Notes: generated by a model not told the origin, from the sequence alone. Positions 1 through 10,436 are shown, counted from the stretch's first letter. The stretch: DNA of 64,000 nucleotides from Burkholderia sp. (GCA_031253835.1 JAIRVP010000076.1:118032-182031), one strand, 5' to 3'. Program-made: numbers and translations.

Positions 1-1188
1 CGCGTCGATCGTGAACGTCACGTCGTGCAGGATCTGCCGCGCCGGCTCGTAGGCGAAGTTCACGTGCTCGAAGCGCACCTGCGCGCCGGCCACCGCGAGC
101 GGTTGCGCGTCGGGCCGGTCGGCCACTTCCTTCGCGGCCGACAGCAGCCCGAACATCCGGTCCATGTCGGTGAGGCTCTGCTTCAGCTCGCGATACACGA
201 CGCCGAGGAAATTCAGCGGAATGTAGAGCTGCAGCATGAACGTGTTGATCAGCACGAGATCGCCGAGCGTCAGCTTGCCCGCGAGCACGCCCTGCGTCGC
301 GCGCCACAGGATGAACACGAGCCCCGTGCCGATGATCGCCTGCTGGCCGAAGTTCAGCACCGACAGCGAGTTCTGCGAGCGGATCGCGGCCTTCCGGTAG
401 CGCTTCAGGTTCTCGTCGTAGCGCTGCGCCTCCCACTCCTCGTTGCCGAAGTACTTCACCGTCTCGTAGTTGATCAGCGAATCGATCGCCCGCGAGTTCG
501 CGCGCGAATCGAGTTCGTTCATCGTGCGGCGGAAATGCGTGCGCCAGTTGGTGACCTTCACCGTGAACACGATGTACGTGACCAGCGCCGCGAACGTCAC
601 GTACGCGTAATAGGCCTCGTACTTGACCACGAAGAAGCCGAGCACGAGCCCGACCTCGACGAGCGTCGGCAGGATGCTGTACAGCGAATACGAGATCAGT
701 TGCTGGATGCCGCGCGTGCCGCGCTCGATGTCGCGCGACATGCCGCCCGTCTGGCGTTCGAGATGGAACCGCAGCGACAGCCCGTGCAGGTGCCGGAACA
801 CCTGCAGCGCGAGCTGGCGCACCGCGCTCTCGGTGACCTTCGAGAACAGGATCTCGCGCAGCTCGGTGAACAGCGACGTCGACAGCCGTACGAACGCATA
901 CGCGACGACCAGCAGCCCGACGCCGCCCGCGAGCACGATGCCGGCCGATTGCTCGGCGCGGCCGAGCGCGGTGATCTGCTGCACGTAGGACAGGTGGTCG
1001 ACGATGCGCTTCATCACGACCGGCACGCCGAGGTTCGCGACCTTCGCGCCGATCAGGCAGGCGAGCGCGAGCGCGACGCGCCATTTGTAGGTGGTCAGGT
1101 ACGGCAGCAGCGACCGGATGGTCTGCCAGTCGTTGCGGGGCCCGGTCGAAGCCGGCGCGGGCTCGCCGGAAGCGGGAAATCGGCGCAT
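1..1188 (-). CDS. Atm1-type ABC exporter, permease part (partial, runs off the left edge)
   Basis: The gene starts with ATG at 1188 and reads leftwards off the window; 396 codons are present. They cover a basic N-terminal tail, the six-helix ABC exporter membrane domain, and the first residues of the nucleotide-binding domain (a VRFEHVNFAYEP stretch). Walker A, the signature motif and Walker B lie beyond base 1. The motif NYETVKYFGNE, around the middle of the transmembrane domain, is the hallmark of the Atm1/HMT1 subfamily. That subfamily exports glutathione conjugates or glutathione-bound sulfur or metal species across the inner membrane. An MsbA-like lipid flippase is less likely because of this motif. 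It is divergent from the thioesterase gene at 1363. Confidence 0.85.
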   Translation of the reverse strand, partial: MRRFPASGEPAPASTGPRNDWQTIRSLLPYLTTYKWRVALALACLIGAKVANLGVPVVMKRIVDHLSYVQQITALGRAEQSAGIVLAGGVGLLVVAYAFVRLSTSLFTELREILFSKVTESAVRQLALQVFRHLHGLSLRFHLERQTGGMSRDIERGTRGIQQLISYSLYSILPTLVEVGLVLGFFVVKYEAYYAYVTFAALVTYIVFTVKVTNWRTHFRRTMNELDSRANSRAIDSLINYETVKYFGNEEWEAQRYDENLKRYRKAAIRSQNSLSVLNFGQQAIIGTGLVFILWRATQGVLAGKLTLGDLVLINTFMLQLYIPLNFLGVVYRELKQSLTDMDRMFGLLSAAKEVADRPDAQPLAVAGAQVRFEHVNFAYEPARQILHDVTFTIDA

Positions 1189-1362
1189 GGGGGAAGTCTC
1201 TGTGGCGGTGCACGACGCGTGGATCGACGGCCGGCTCGCGCGCTTTCTCGTACAATTTGCGAACGTTGTATTGTCGCAGAAGCCGCTTCGCGCCGCTGCC
1301 GGCGGCCTCGCCGGCCAGCCTGCGCGCGGCGGCCAATTTATTACAGGATGAAAGCCCCCGCC

Positions 1363-1758
1363 ATGACCGATTCGACCCTCGAACTCCCGCAGAAGCAGCC
1401 CGCGCTGCGCGTCGTCCCGCAACCGCACGACGCGAACGTCCACGGCGACGTGTTCGGCGGCTGGATCATGTCGCAGGTCGACATCGCCGGCTCGATCCCC
1501 GCGAGCCAGCGCGCGAACGGCCGCGTCGCGACGGTCGCGGTCAACTCGTTCGTGTTCAAGCAGCCGGTATTCGTCGGCGACCTGCTGAGCTTCTACGCGA
1601 CCATCACGCGCACCGGCAACACGTCGATCACGGTCGACGTCGAGGTGTACGCGCAGCGCATGCGCCTGATGGGCGAAATCGTGAAGGTCACCGAAGCGAC
1701 GCTCACGTACGTCGCGACCGGCCCGGACCGCAAGCCGCGGCAACTGCCGCCGCTCTGA
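1363..1758 (+). CDS. yciA: Acyl-CoA thioesterase, YciA-like hot-dog protein
   Basis: A 131-residue single hot-dog-fold protein, close to the usual length of YciA. The N-terminal half carries the family pattern N-x-HGDVFGGWIMSQVD, in which the Asp is the expected catalytic acid. YciA hydrolyses short- and medium-chain acyl-CoA esters in the cytosol, adjusting free CoA. An in-frame ATG at 1348 lies directly against an AGG and has no room for a ribosome site. The ATG at 1363 follows GGATGAAAG at a usable distance and gives the normal family N-terminus, so it is preferred. The gene stands alone, divergent from the ABC exporter. Confidence 0.85.
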   Translation: MTDSTLELPQKQPALRVVPQPHDANVHGDVFGGWIMSQVDIAGSIPASQRANGRVATVAVNSFVFKQPVFVGDLLSFYATITRTGNTSITVDVEVYAQRMRLMGEIVKVTEATLTYVATGPDRKPRQLPPL

Positions 1759-1794
1759 CCGGCAAGCGCCGCGACTGCGCGGCGCACGGCCGCG

Positions 1795-2277
1795 TCAGTG
1801 CGTGGCCGTCAGCCCGAACTCCCGCATCGCGGGCAGGAAATCGTGATTCAGCTTCGGCTTGCGCGACAGCTTGACCAGCACGTAGCGCTGGAACGGCGCG
1901 AGCCGCTGCCATTGCGCGAGCGCGGGCGCCGTCAGCCCGGCCAGCGCGCTCTGCTGCACGAGCGTCTCCGGCACCGTGTCGACGGCACGCCAGGTCGGCT
2001 GCTCGTCCGGCTGGAACCATGACGGTTCCAGATCCGCGTGCGTGCGCAGCATTTCGAACAGCGCATGGTCGAAGTTGGGCTCGATCGCGGTGTCGTCGTC
2101 GGCCGGAAAGCGCGCGAGCAGCTTGCGGTCCTCGAGCGGCAGCAACTGCCACTGTTCGAGCGAAATCCGCAGACCGAAACGGTCGAGATTGAAACGCACG
2201 ATCATCGGGATGTACGTGAAGTTTTCCGACGAATCGTGTTCGAAGTTGAAGAGCAACGGAGCGTCGCTGAGTCCCAT
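1795..2277 (-). CDS. Nitrate reductase-associated protein family
   Basis: A 160-residue soluble protein starting MGLSDAPLLFNFEHD. It matches what I know of the nitrate-reductase-associated family (Nitr_red_assoc): an N-terminal 'FNFE' segment, 'IPMIVRFNLDRFGLR', and a Lys/Arg-rich C-terminal third. Members are usually found near molybdenum-dependent nitrate reductases and their biochemical role is not known. Here it is divergent from fdhD, which matures another molybdenum enzyme, so the context agrees. A longer reading from 2358 adds 27 residues of low-complexity sequence without a ribosome site and is rejected. Confidence 0.7.
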   Translation of the reverse strand: MGLSDAPLLFNFEHDSSENFTYIPMIVRFNLDRFGLRISLEQWQLLPLEDRKLLARFPADDDTAIEPNFDHALFEMLRTHADLEPSWFQPDEQPTWRAVDTVPETLVQQSALAGLTAPALAQWQRLAPFQRYVLVKLSRKPKLNHDFLPAMREFGLTATH

Positions 2278-2397
2278 GGTCGTTACCTGATGTGGCGGAT
2301 GCCGGCGCGGCCGGCCTGCCTGAGGTATTTTAGAACCTCTGCGCGCGGGCGGCGGCACGATTGTCGCCGGCCGTGCTTCGAATCAACGGGAGTGCTC

Positions 2398-3246
2398 GTG
2401 AATCCGACCCAATCCGACGAACTGCGCGACGACCTGCACGACGAACCGCGCGGCGCGATCGAACTGCCCGTGCGCCGCACGCGCGGCGGCACCGTCGAAA
2501 CCGCGCACGACCATGTGGGCCAGGAATGGCCGGTCGCGCTCGTGTTCAACGGCATTTCGCATGCGGTGATGATGTGTACGCCGTGCGACCTCGAAGCGTT
2601 CGCGGTCGGCTTCGCGATCTCGGAAGGGATCGTCGCGCGCGGCAGCGACATCAAGGACATCGAGGTGATCCTGCACGCCGACGCGCCGCTGCCGCATGCG
2701 GAAGTGCACCTGGAAGTCGTCCAGCAGGCATTCGCCGCGCTGAAGGACCGGCGCCGCGCGCTCGCGGGGCGCACGGGCTGCGGCGTGTGCGGGATCGAAA
2801 GCATCGACCTGCTCGACCTGGCTCCGGAGCGCGTGCCCGACACGGGCTTTCTCGCGCGCCTCGCGCCCGACGCGCTGGCGCGCGCGGCGCACGGACTGCC
2901 AGCGCACCAGGCGCTCACGAAACTGACCGGCGGCCTGCACGCGGCCGCGTGGTGCGACGCAACAGGCGCGATCCGGATGGCATTCGAGGATGTCGGCCGC
3001 CACAACGCGCTCGACAAGCTGATCGGCTCGCTCGTGCTGGCGCGCGCCGACACGACCGACGGCTTCGTGTTCCTGTCGAGCCGCGCGAGCTACGAGCTCG
3101 TACGCAAGGCCGCGCGCGTCGGCATTCCGCTGGTCGCGACGATCTCCGCGCCGTCGTCGCTCGCGATCGAGATCGCGAAGGCCGCCGGCTTGCGGCTCGT
3201 CAGCTTCTGCCGCGAAACCGGCCACGTCGACTACGGCACGGCCTGA
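2398..3246 (+). CDS. fdhD: Formate dehydrogenase accessory sulfurtransferase FdhD
   Basis: A 282-residue protein with the FdhD signature TGCGVCGIES near residues 125–135; the two Cys form the C-x-x-C loop. The C-terminal half has 'GLHAAAWCD', 'EDVGRHNALDK' and 'SSRASYELV', all conserved in FdhD. The enzyme passes sulfur from the cysteine desulfurase to the Mo-bis-MGD cofactor of formate dehydrogenase, which is needed for its activity. The start is GTG 2398, seven bases after ACGGGA; a second in-frame GTG at 2392 is possible. No formate dehydrogenase subunit genes are in the window, so the client enzyme is encoded elsewhere. Confidence 0.93.
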   Translation: MNPTQSDELRDDLHDEPRGAIELPVRRTRGGTVETAHDHVGQEWPVALVFNGISHAVMMCTPCDLEAFAVGFAISEGIVARGSDIKDIEVILHADAPLPHAEVHLEVVQQAFAALKDRRRALAGRTGCGVCGIESIDLLDLAPERVPDTGFLARLAPDALARAAHGLPAHQALTKLTGGLHAAAWCDATGAIRMAFEDVGRHNALDKLIGSLVLARADTTDGFVFLSSRASYELVRKAARVGIPLVATISAPSSLAIEIAKAAGLRLVSFCRETGHVDYGTA

Positions 3247-3262
3247 CCGCAATCGAGCGATC

Positions 3263-3286
3263 GCGCCGGCGGCCAGACGCCGGCGC
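3263..3286. terminator. GC-rich hairpin between convergent fdhD and enoyl-CoA hydratase
   Basis: Perfect 9-bp inverted repeat GCGCCGGCG (3263–3271) and CGCCGGCGC (3278–3286) with a six-base loop, placed between the two converging stop codons. There is no U-tract on either strand, so it is at best a weak or factor-assisted terminator. Confidence 0.4.
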
Positions 3287-3297
3287 ACCCTGCTCCG

Positions 3298-4065
3298 TCA
3301 GTCGAACTGACGGAAATCCGGCTTGCGCTTCTCGAAGAACGCCGTCATCGCCTCGCGCGCTTCCGGCGCACGCAGCATCGCGGCGAAATGGCGTGCTTCC
3401 TCGGCCATCCGCGCAGGCGTCGCCACACCGCCCGCATCCTTCAGCAGCGCCTTCGTCACGCGCAGCGACGACGCCGGCAGCGCCGCGAGCTTGGCCGCCT
3501 GCTTCACCGCGAACGCGTCGAGTTCGGCAGCCGGCAGCACGCGGTTGACGATGCCGATCCGGTGCGCTTCCAGCGCGTCGAACGCTTCACCGAGCAACAG
3601 CTTCTCGGCGGCAACCTGATGGCCGGCCAGGCGCGGCAACAGCACGCTCGACGCGGCTTCCGGGCACAGCCCGAGTTGCGCGAACGGCAGCGAGAACGTC
3701 GCGGTGTCGGCCGCATAGACCAGATCGCAGTGCAGCAGCATCGTCACGCCGACACCGATCGCGAGGCCCGGCACTGCAGCCACGATCGGCTTGCTCGCGC
3801 TGCTGATCCGCGCGAGAAACTGGAACACCGATGCGGTATCGTCCTTCGGCGGCGACTTCAGGAAATCCTCGAGGTCGTTCCCCGCGCTGAAATTGCCGTC
3901 GCTGCCGCGCAGCAGGATCACGCGGATCGCCTTGTCTTCCTGCGCGTCGGCGAGCGCATCGGCCATCGTCTGGTACATCGCCGCCGTCAGCGCATTCTTC
4001 TTCGCCGGGCGCGCGATCGTGATCGTCATCACGCCTTCGGCGCGTTCCACTTGAATTTCGGCCAC
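3298..4065 (-). CDS. Enoyl-CoA hydratase/isomerase family protein
   Basis: A 255-residue crotonase-fold protein. Visible motifs are the oxyanion-hole segment 'NFSAGNDLEDF' near residue 60, 'AAVPGLAIGVGVTMLLHCD' near residues 95–113, and a C-terminal 'EGARHF'-like helix. SAGNDLEDF is common in delta3,delta2-enoyl-CoA isomerase-like and general enoyl-CoA hydratases, so the exact reaction is uncertain. Hydration or double-bond isomerisation in fatty acid breakdown fits the neighbouring beta-oxidation genes. Translation starts at GTG 4065 behind a strong AAGGAGA site. Only about 30 bases separate it from the terminator that follows fadA, so its promoter is unclear. Confidence 0.85.
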   Translation of the reverse strand: MAEIQVERAEGVMTITIARPAKKNALTAAMYQTMADALADAQEDKAIRVILLRGSDGNFSAGNDLEDFLKSPPKDDTASVFQFLARISSASKPIVAAVPGLAIGVGVTMLLHCDLVYAADTATFSLPFAQLGLCPEAASSVLLPRLAGHQVAAEKLLLGEAFDALEAHRIGIVNRVLPAAELDAFAVKQAAKLAALPASSLRVTKALLKDAGGVATPARMAEEARHFAAMLRAPEAREAMTAFFEKRKPDFRQFD

Positions 4066-4097
4066 AACCGTCTCCTTGACTTTCCTCTATCGGAATG

Positions 4098-4133
4098 AAA
4101 AAACGGTGCGCGAGCTCGTGGCCCGCGCACCGT
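4098..4133 (-). terminator. Intrinsic terminator after fadA
   Basis: On the minus strand ACGGTGCGCG pairs with CGCGCACCGT (4103–4112 and 4124–4133) and is followed at once by six T. This is a textbook Rho-independent terminator closing the tetR–fadE–fadN–fadA unit, 22 bases after the fadA stop. Confidence 0.85.
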
Positions 4134-4156
4134 CGTCGCTTTGCGTCGCGTCCCGC

Positions 4157-5356
<1,200 letters not shown>

Positions 5357-5427
5357 TTGAAACTCCTTGGCCTGTCGACCGGAGTTGGCGCTTCAGCGCT
5401 TACTCTGGTCCCATGCTACGCACTCGC

Positions 5428-7863
5428 TCAGTTACGCACCGGCTTGCCGGTCTGCAACATGCCCATGATCCGTTCCTGCGTCTTCTGCGTGCCGAGCAGC
5501 TCGACGAACGCGCGGCGCTCCAGCGCGAGCAGCCACTGCTCGTCGACGAGGCTGCCGGCTTCGACGTCGCCGCCGCACACGGCTTCGGCGATGCGGCTCG
5601 CGATCAGGTAGTCGTGGTCGCTGATGAAGCGGCCGTCACGCATGTTGACGAGCGATGCCTTGATCGTCGCGATGGCCGAGCGGCCTGCAACCGGCACGTC
5701 CTTCGCACGCAGCGGGGCACGGTAGCCGGTGGCGGCCAGCGCGCGCGCTTCCTTCTTCGCGGTGTCGAGCAGCTCGAACACGTTGAAGATGATCGTGTCG
5801 GACGGCTTCACGTAGCCCATCGCACGGGCATCGTGCGCGGACGCCGAAACCTTCGCCATCGCCGCGTTCTCGAACGACTTCGTGACGAACTTCAGGATGT
5901 CGGTGGTCGCGTTCGCGGCCGTCGCGGCATCCGCTGCGCGCAGCGCCGCTTCCTTCAGGCCGCCGCCTGCCGGCACGAGGCCGACGCCCACTTCGACGAG
6001 GCCGACGTAGCTCTCGACGTGCACGACGCGCTTCGCGCTGTGCAGCATCAGCTCGCACCCGCCGCCGAGCGCGATGCCCGACACGGCCGCGACGACCGGC
6101 ACGTTCGCGTACTTCACGCGCAGCATGCCTTCCTGGAACTTCTTCACGAACGGCTCGATGCCCTTCGCGCCGCCCATCATGAACGCGGGCATCGCCTCTT
6201 CGAGGTTCGCGCCGGCCGAGAACGGGCCGCCCGGCGTGCCGAGCTTCAGCGACGTCGGCTGCCAGATCACCACGCCCTTGTAGTCCTTCTCCGCGAGCTC
6301 GATCGCCTGCACGAGGCCGTCGATCACGCTCGGTCCGATCGTGTTCATCTTCGACTTGAACGACACGATCACGACGTCGTCTTCACCGGCACGGTCGTCG
6401 ACCCACGCACGCACGGCGTCGGTCTCGAACAGCGTCTTGCCGTACGTCTTCGGATCGGCGCCGGCTTCGCCGAGCAGCGGCGCGCGGAACACCTGCTTGT
6501 CGTAGACCGCGAGGTCCGAACGCGGCACGAAGCGCTGCGCGGCCGGCGCCCACGAGCCTTCGGCCGTGTGCACGCCGCCCTTCTCGGCGACCGGGCCTTC
6601 GAGTACCCACGACGGCAGCGGCACGTTCGCCAGCGCCTTGCCGGCCGCGATGTCTTCCTGCACCCACTCGGCGACCTGCTTCCAGCCGGCGGCCTGCCAG
6701 CCTTCGAACGGGCCTTCGTTCCAGCCGAAGCCCCAGCGGATCGCGAGGTCGACGTCGCGCGCGTTGTCGGCGATCGACTCGAGATGCACGCCGATGTAGT
6801 GGAACACGTCGCGGAAGATCGACCACAGGAACTGCGCATGCGGATGGTCCGTCTCGCGCAGCAGCTTCAGGCGCTCCGCCGGCGGACGCTTCAGGATGCG
6901 GCCGACCGTTTCGTCGGCCTTCGCGCCCGCGTCGACGTAGGTGCCCGTCTTCGCGTCGAGCACCTTGATCGCCTTGCCTTCCTTCTTGTAGAAACCGCCG
7001 CCCGTCTTCTGGCCGAGCGCGCCCTGCTTCACCAGTTCGGCGAGCACGGCAGGCGTCTGGTAGACCGGGAAGAACGGATCGTCGGCGAGGTTGTCCTGCA
7101 TCGTCTTGATCACGTGCGCCATCGTGTCGAGGCCGACCACGTCCGCGGTGCGGAACGTCGCCGACTTCGCGCGGCCGAGGCGGCTGCCCGTCAGGTCGTC
7201 GACTTCGTCGAAGCGCAGGCCGAACTTCGCGGCCTCGGTGATCACCGCGAGGATCGAGAAGATGCCGACGCGGTTCGCGATGAAGTTCGGCGTGTCCTTC
7301 GCGCGCACGACGCCCTTGCCGACGATGCTCGTCAGGAACGTCTCGAGCTGGTCGAGGATCGCCGGGCGCGTATGCGCGGTCGGGATCAGTTCGACGAGGT
7401 GCATGTAGCGCGGCGGGTTGAAGAAGTGCACGCCGCAGAAGCGCGACTTCAGCTCGTCCGAGAACCCTTCGGACAGCTTCGTGATCGACAGGCCCGACGT
7501 GTTGGTCGCGAAGATCGCGTTCGGCGCGATGTGCGGCGCGACCTTCTTGTACAGGTCGTGCTTCCAGTCCATCCGCTCGGCGATCGCCTCGATCACGACG
7601 TCGCATTCGGCCAGCTTCGCGATGTCGTCTTCGTAGTTCGCTGCCTCGAGGTACTTCGCGTCGTCCTTCACGCCGAACGGCGCGGGCGACAGCTTCTTCA
7701 GGTTCTCGATCGCCTTCAGCGCGATCGCGTTTTTCGGGCCTTCCTTGGCGGGCAGGTCGAACAGCAGCACCGGCACGCGTGCGTTGATGAGGTGCGCGGC
7801 GATCTGCGCGCCCATCACGCCGGCGCCCAGCACGGCGACCTTGCGAATCAGGAAATTGCTCAC
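5428..7863 (-). CDS. fadN: Bifunctional 3-hydroxyacyl-CoA dehydrogenase / enoyl-CoA hydratase, FadN-type
   Basis: An 811-residue protein. The N-terminal Rossmann fold begins 'VAVLGAGVMGAQIA' (about residues 8–21), and the hydroxyacyl-CoA dehydrogenase C-terminal domains follow ('GVHFFNPPRYMHLVEL', 'GGGFYKKEGK'). A crotonase domain lies in the last third ('GPFSAGANLEEAM' near residue 545, 'GIALGGGCELML'). In FadB/FadJ the crotonase domain comes first; the dehydrogenase-first order here is that of FadN. It carries out the hydration and NAD-dependent oxidation steps of beta-oxidation. The start is GTG 7863 after CCGGAGAC; longer in-frame readings lack a ribosome site. fadE lies upstream and fadA downstream, as in the fadNAE operons known from Bacillus. 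Confidence 0.88.
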   Translation of the reverse strand: MSNFLIRKVAVLGAGVMGAQIAAHLINARVPVLLFDLPAKEGPKNAIALKAIENLKKLSPAPFGVKDDAKYLEAANYEDDIAKLAECDVVIEAIAERMDWKHDLYKKVAPHIAPNAIFATNTSGLSITKLSEGFSDELKSRFCGVHFFNPPRYMHLVELIPTAHTRPAILDQLETFLTSIVGKGVVRAKDTPNFIANRVGIFSILAVITEAAKFGLRFDEVDDLTGSRLGRAKSATFRTADVVGLDTMAHVIKTMQDNLADDPFFPVYQTPAVLAELVKQGALGQKTGGGFYKKEGKAIKVLDAKTGTYVDAGAKADETVGRILKRPPAERLKLLRETDHPHAQFLWSIFRDVFHYIGVHLESIADNARDVDLAIRWGFGWNEGPFEGWQAAGWKQVAEWVQEDIAAGKALANVPLPSWVLEGPVAEKGGVHTAEGSWAPAAQRFVPRSDLAVYDKQVFRAPLLGEAGADPKTYGKTLFETDAVRAWVDDRAGEDDVVIVSFKSKMNTIGPSVIDGLVQAIELAEKDYKGVVIWQPTSLKLGTPGGPFSAGANLEEAMPAFMMGGAKGIEPFVKKFQEGMLRVKYANVPVVAAVSGIALGGGCELMLHSAKRVVHVESYVGLVEVGVGLVPAGGGLKEAALRAADAATAANATTDILKFVTKSFENAAMAKVSASAHDARAMGYVKPSDTIIFNVFELLDTAKKEARALAATGYRAPLRAKDVPVAGRSAIATIKASLVNMRDGRFISDHDYLIASRIAEAVCGGDVEAGSLVDEQWLLALERRAFVELLGTQKTQERIMGMLQTGKPVRN

Positions 7864-7976
7864 GGGATGTCTCCGGATAGTGTCGTGCAGCGCGGGATGG
7901 GTGGGCTGCACGGCGAAGTGAGTACCAGGAACCGTTGCGTTCGGGCGGCGCGCGGCGCGCACCGCCCGGACTCGCG

Positions 7977-9764
7977 TCAGAACAGCGATTCGTCGACTTC
8001 CATCATCGTCTTCGAGCCGGCGCGCGCGGCGCGGATCGTCGACGCCGTTTCGGGCAGCAGGCGCGCGAAGTAGAAGCGGGCCGTCGCGAGCTTCGACTTG
8101 TAGAACGGGTCGCCCGACGCTTCGTTGTCGAGGGCGAGGCGTGCCATGCGCGCCCAGAAGTACGAGAACACCAGGTGGCCGACGGTACGCAGGTACGGCA
8201 CGGCGGCAGCACCGACTTCGTCGGGGTTCTGCATCGCCTTCATGCCGATTTCCATCGTCAGCTTCTGCACCTTGTCGCCGATGTCGGCGAGCGGGTTGAT
8301 GAACTCGGCCATTTCCGGCTTCACGCCTTCGGCTTCCGCGAATTCCGTCACGAGCTTGCCGAACTTCTTCAGCTTCGCGCCCATGTCGCCGAGCACCTTG
8401 CGGCCCAGCAGGTCGAGCGACTGGATCGAGTTCGTGCCTTCGTAGATCATGTTGATCCGTGCGTCGCGCACGTACTGCTCCATGCCCCACTCGGAGATGA
8501 AGCCGTGGCCGCCGTAGATCTGCATCGCGTGGTTCGTGCACTCGAACGCGTTGTCGGTCAGGAACGCCTTGATGATCGGCGTGAGCAGCGCGACGAGGTC
8601 GGCCGCTTCCTTGCGCACGGCTTCGTCAGCGTGCGACAGCTCCTTGTCGATCTGCAGCGCGGACCAGTACGTGAATGCGCGCGCGCCTTCCGCGTAGGCC
8701 TTCTGCGTGAGCAGCATGCGGCGCACGTCCGGGTGCACGATGATCGGGTCGGCCGGCTTGTCCGGCGCCTTCGGGCCCGTCAGCGAACGCATCTGCAGGC
8801 GATCCTTCGCATACGCGAGCGAGTTCTGGTACGCGACTTCCGTGAGGCCGAGACCTTGCGCGCCCACGCCGAGACGGGCCGCGTTCATCATCACGAACAT
8901 CGCGTTCAAGCCCTTGTTCGGCTCGCCGACCATCCAGCCCTTCGCGTTGTCGAGGTTCATCACGCACGTCGAGTTGCCGTGGATGCCCATCTTGTGTTCG
9001 ATCGAGCCGCACTTGATGCCGTTGCGCTCGCCCGGCGCGCCCGCTGCGTCGGGAATGAACTTCGGCACGATGAACAGCGAGATCCCCTTCGTGCCCTGCG
9101 GCGCGTCCGGCAGGCGCGCGAGCACGAGGTGGATGATGTTCTCGGCCATGTCGTGCTCGCCGCTCGAGATGAAGATCTTCGTGCCGCTGATCGAGTACGA
9201 GCCGTCGCCGTTCGGTTCGGCCTTGGTGCGCAGGATGCCGAGGTCGGTGCCGCAATGCGGCTCGGTCAGGCACATCGTGCCGGTCCATTCGCCGGTCACG
9301 AGCTTCGGCAGGTAGGCCTTCTGCAGTTCCGGCGCGCCGTGCGCGTGCAGGCATTCGTACGCGCCGTGCGACAGGCCGGGATACATCGTCCAGGCCTGGT
9401 TCGCCGAGTTCATCATTTCGTAGAGCGCGTTGTTCACGAACGCGGGCAGGCCCTGGCCGCCGTAGTCCGGATCGCAGCCGAGCGCCGGCCAGCCGGCCTC
9501 GACGTACTGCTGGTAGGCCTCCTTGAAGCCGGTCGGGGTCTTCACGACGCCGTCGCCTTCATACGTGCAGCCTTCGCGGTCGCCGACCTGGTTCAGCGGG
9601 AACAGTACCTCGGAGCAGAACTTGCCCGCTTCCTCGAGGACCTGGTTGATCGTGTCGGCGTCGAGGTCCGCATGCTTGGGCATTTGCTTGACTTCGGCTT
9701 CGACGTTCAGAAGCTCGTGCAACACGAATTGCATGTCGCGCAGCGGCGCGGCGTACTGTCCCAT
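7977..9764 (-). CDS. Acyl-CoA dehydrogenase (FadE-type, ~600 residues)
   Basis: A 595-residue flavoprotein of the long acyl-CoA dehydrogenase class. It has an N-terminal cap, the FAD/substrate motif 'GTMCLTEPHCGTDLG' (about residues 160–175), 'ISGTKIFISSGEHD', the C-terminal helical domain with 'IYGGHGFISEWGMEQYVRDARI', and an extra C-terminal domain typical of the 590–600 residue subfamily. It introduces the trans-2 double bond into acyl-CoA and passes electrons to ETF. The start is ATG 9764 with GGAGAG just upstream; the longer in-frame reading (9776) has no such site. It is the first enzyme gene of the beta-oxidation unit, 58 bases after the TetR gene. Confidence 0.9.
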   Translation of the reverse strand: MGQYAAPLRDMQFVLHELLNVEAEVKQMPKHADLDADTINQVLEEAGKFCSEVLFPLNQVGDREGCTYEGDGVVKTPTGFKEAYQQYVEAGWPALGCDPDYGGQGLPAFVNNALYEMMNSANQAWTMYPGLSHGAYECLHAHGAPELQKAYLPKLVTGEWTGTMCLTEPHCGTDLGILRTKAEPNGDGSYSISGTKIFISSGEHDMAENIIHLVLARLPDAPQGTKGISLFIVPKFIPDAAGAPGERNGIKCGSIEHKMGIHGNSTCVMNLDNAKGWMVGEPNKGLNAMFVMMNAARLGVGAQGLGLTEVAYQNSLAYAKDRLQMRSLTGPKAPDKPADPIIVHPDVRRMLLTQKAYAEGARAFTYWSALQIDKELSHADEAVRKEAADLVALLTPIIKAFLTDNAFECTNHAMQIYGGHGFISEWGMEQYVRDARINMIYEGTNSIQSLDLLGRKVLGDMGAKLKKFGKLVTEFAEAEGVKPEMAEFINPLADIGDKVQKLTMEIGMKAMQNPDEVGAAAVPYLRTVGHLVFSYFWARMARLALDNEASGDPFYKSKLATARFYFARLLPETASTIRAARAGSKTMMEVDESLF

Positions 9765-9822
9765 GACTCTCTCCAAAGGTGGGCAAAACGGCTCGAGCTC
9801 CTGGCGGGCGGGTCACGCGCCG

Positions 9823-10422
9823 CTAACGGCTCTCGCTCTGATACGAAACAATCGTCTTTTCCAGCGCGGCCCACGTGAGGCGCACGGCGTCCGGCGAATG
9901 CAGGAAGCGTGCGTCGTGATGCAGGCCGAGCGTGAAGCTGTACAGCTCGAAGAGCATCAGGTCCGGATCGGTATCCGCACGCAGATGGCCTTCTTCTTTC
10001 GCCTGCGAAATGGCACGCAGCATCGCGGCACGCCAGGCCGTCACGCTCGCGATCAACTGCTCGCGCACGGGGCTGTCAGGCCGATCGTCGTACTCGACCG
10101 CACCGCTGATGTAGATGCATCCCGTCGTCACCTCCTGGATGCGCTTCTCCGTCCAGCGGGCCAGCATCGCCCGCAGGCGCGGCAAGCCTCGCGGCTCGCG
10201 CAGGCTCGGAAAGAACACCTCGTTTTCGAAACGATGGTGATACTCGCGGACGACCTCGACCTGCAGGTCCTCACGCGATCCGAAGTGCGCGAACACACCG
10301 CTCTTGCTCATCTGCATGCGCTCGGCCAGCAGGCCGATCGTCAGCCCCTCCAGCCCGTCACGGCTGGCGAGGTCCAAAGCAGCTTCAAGTATCGCGGCAC
10401 GCGTCTGTTCGCCTTTTCGCAT
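9823..10422 (-). CDS. TetR/AcrR family transcriptional regulator of the beta-oxidation operon
   Basis: A 199-residue TetR-type repressor. The N-terminal helix-turn-helix is clear ('GLTIGLLAERMQMSKSGVFAHFGSREDLQ', residues ~26–54), followed by an all-helical ligand domain. It precedes fadE on the same strand with a 58-base gap and lies downstream of a palindrome at 10437–10466. By analogy with acyl-CoA-responsive TetR regulators of fad operons it probably represses its own operon and is released by an acyl-CoA. The ligand is inference; the sequence shows only the fold and context. I do not assign it to FadR of Bacillus or to PsrA. Confidence 0.85.
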   Translation of the reverse strand: MRKGEQTRAAILEAALDLASRDGLEGLTIGLLAERMQMSKSGVFAHFGSREDLQVEVVREYHHRFENEVFFPSLREPRGLPRLRAMLARWTEKRIQEVTTGCIYISGAVEYDDRPDSPVREQLIASVTAWRAAMLRAISQAKEEGHLRADTDPDLMLFELYSFTLGLHHDARFLHSPDAVRLTWAALEKTIVSYQSESR

Positions 10423-10436
10423 AGCTATTTCTGTAA

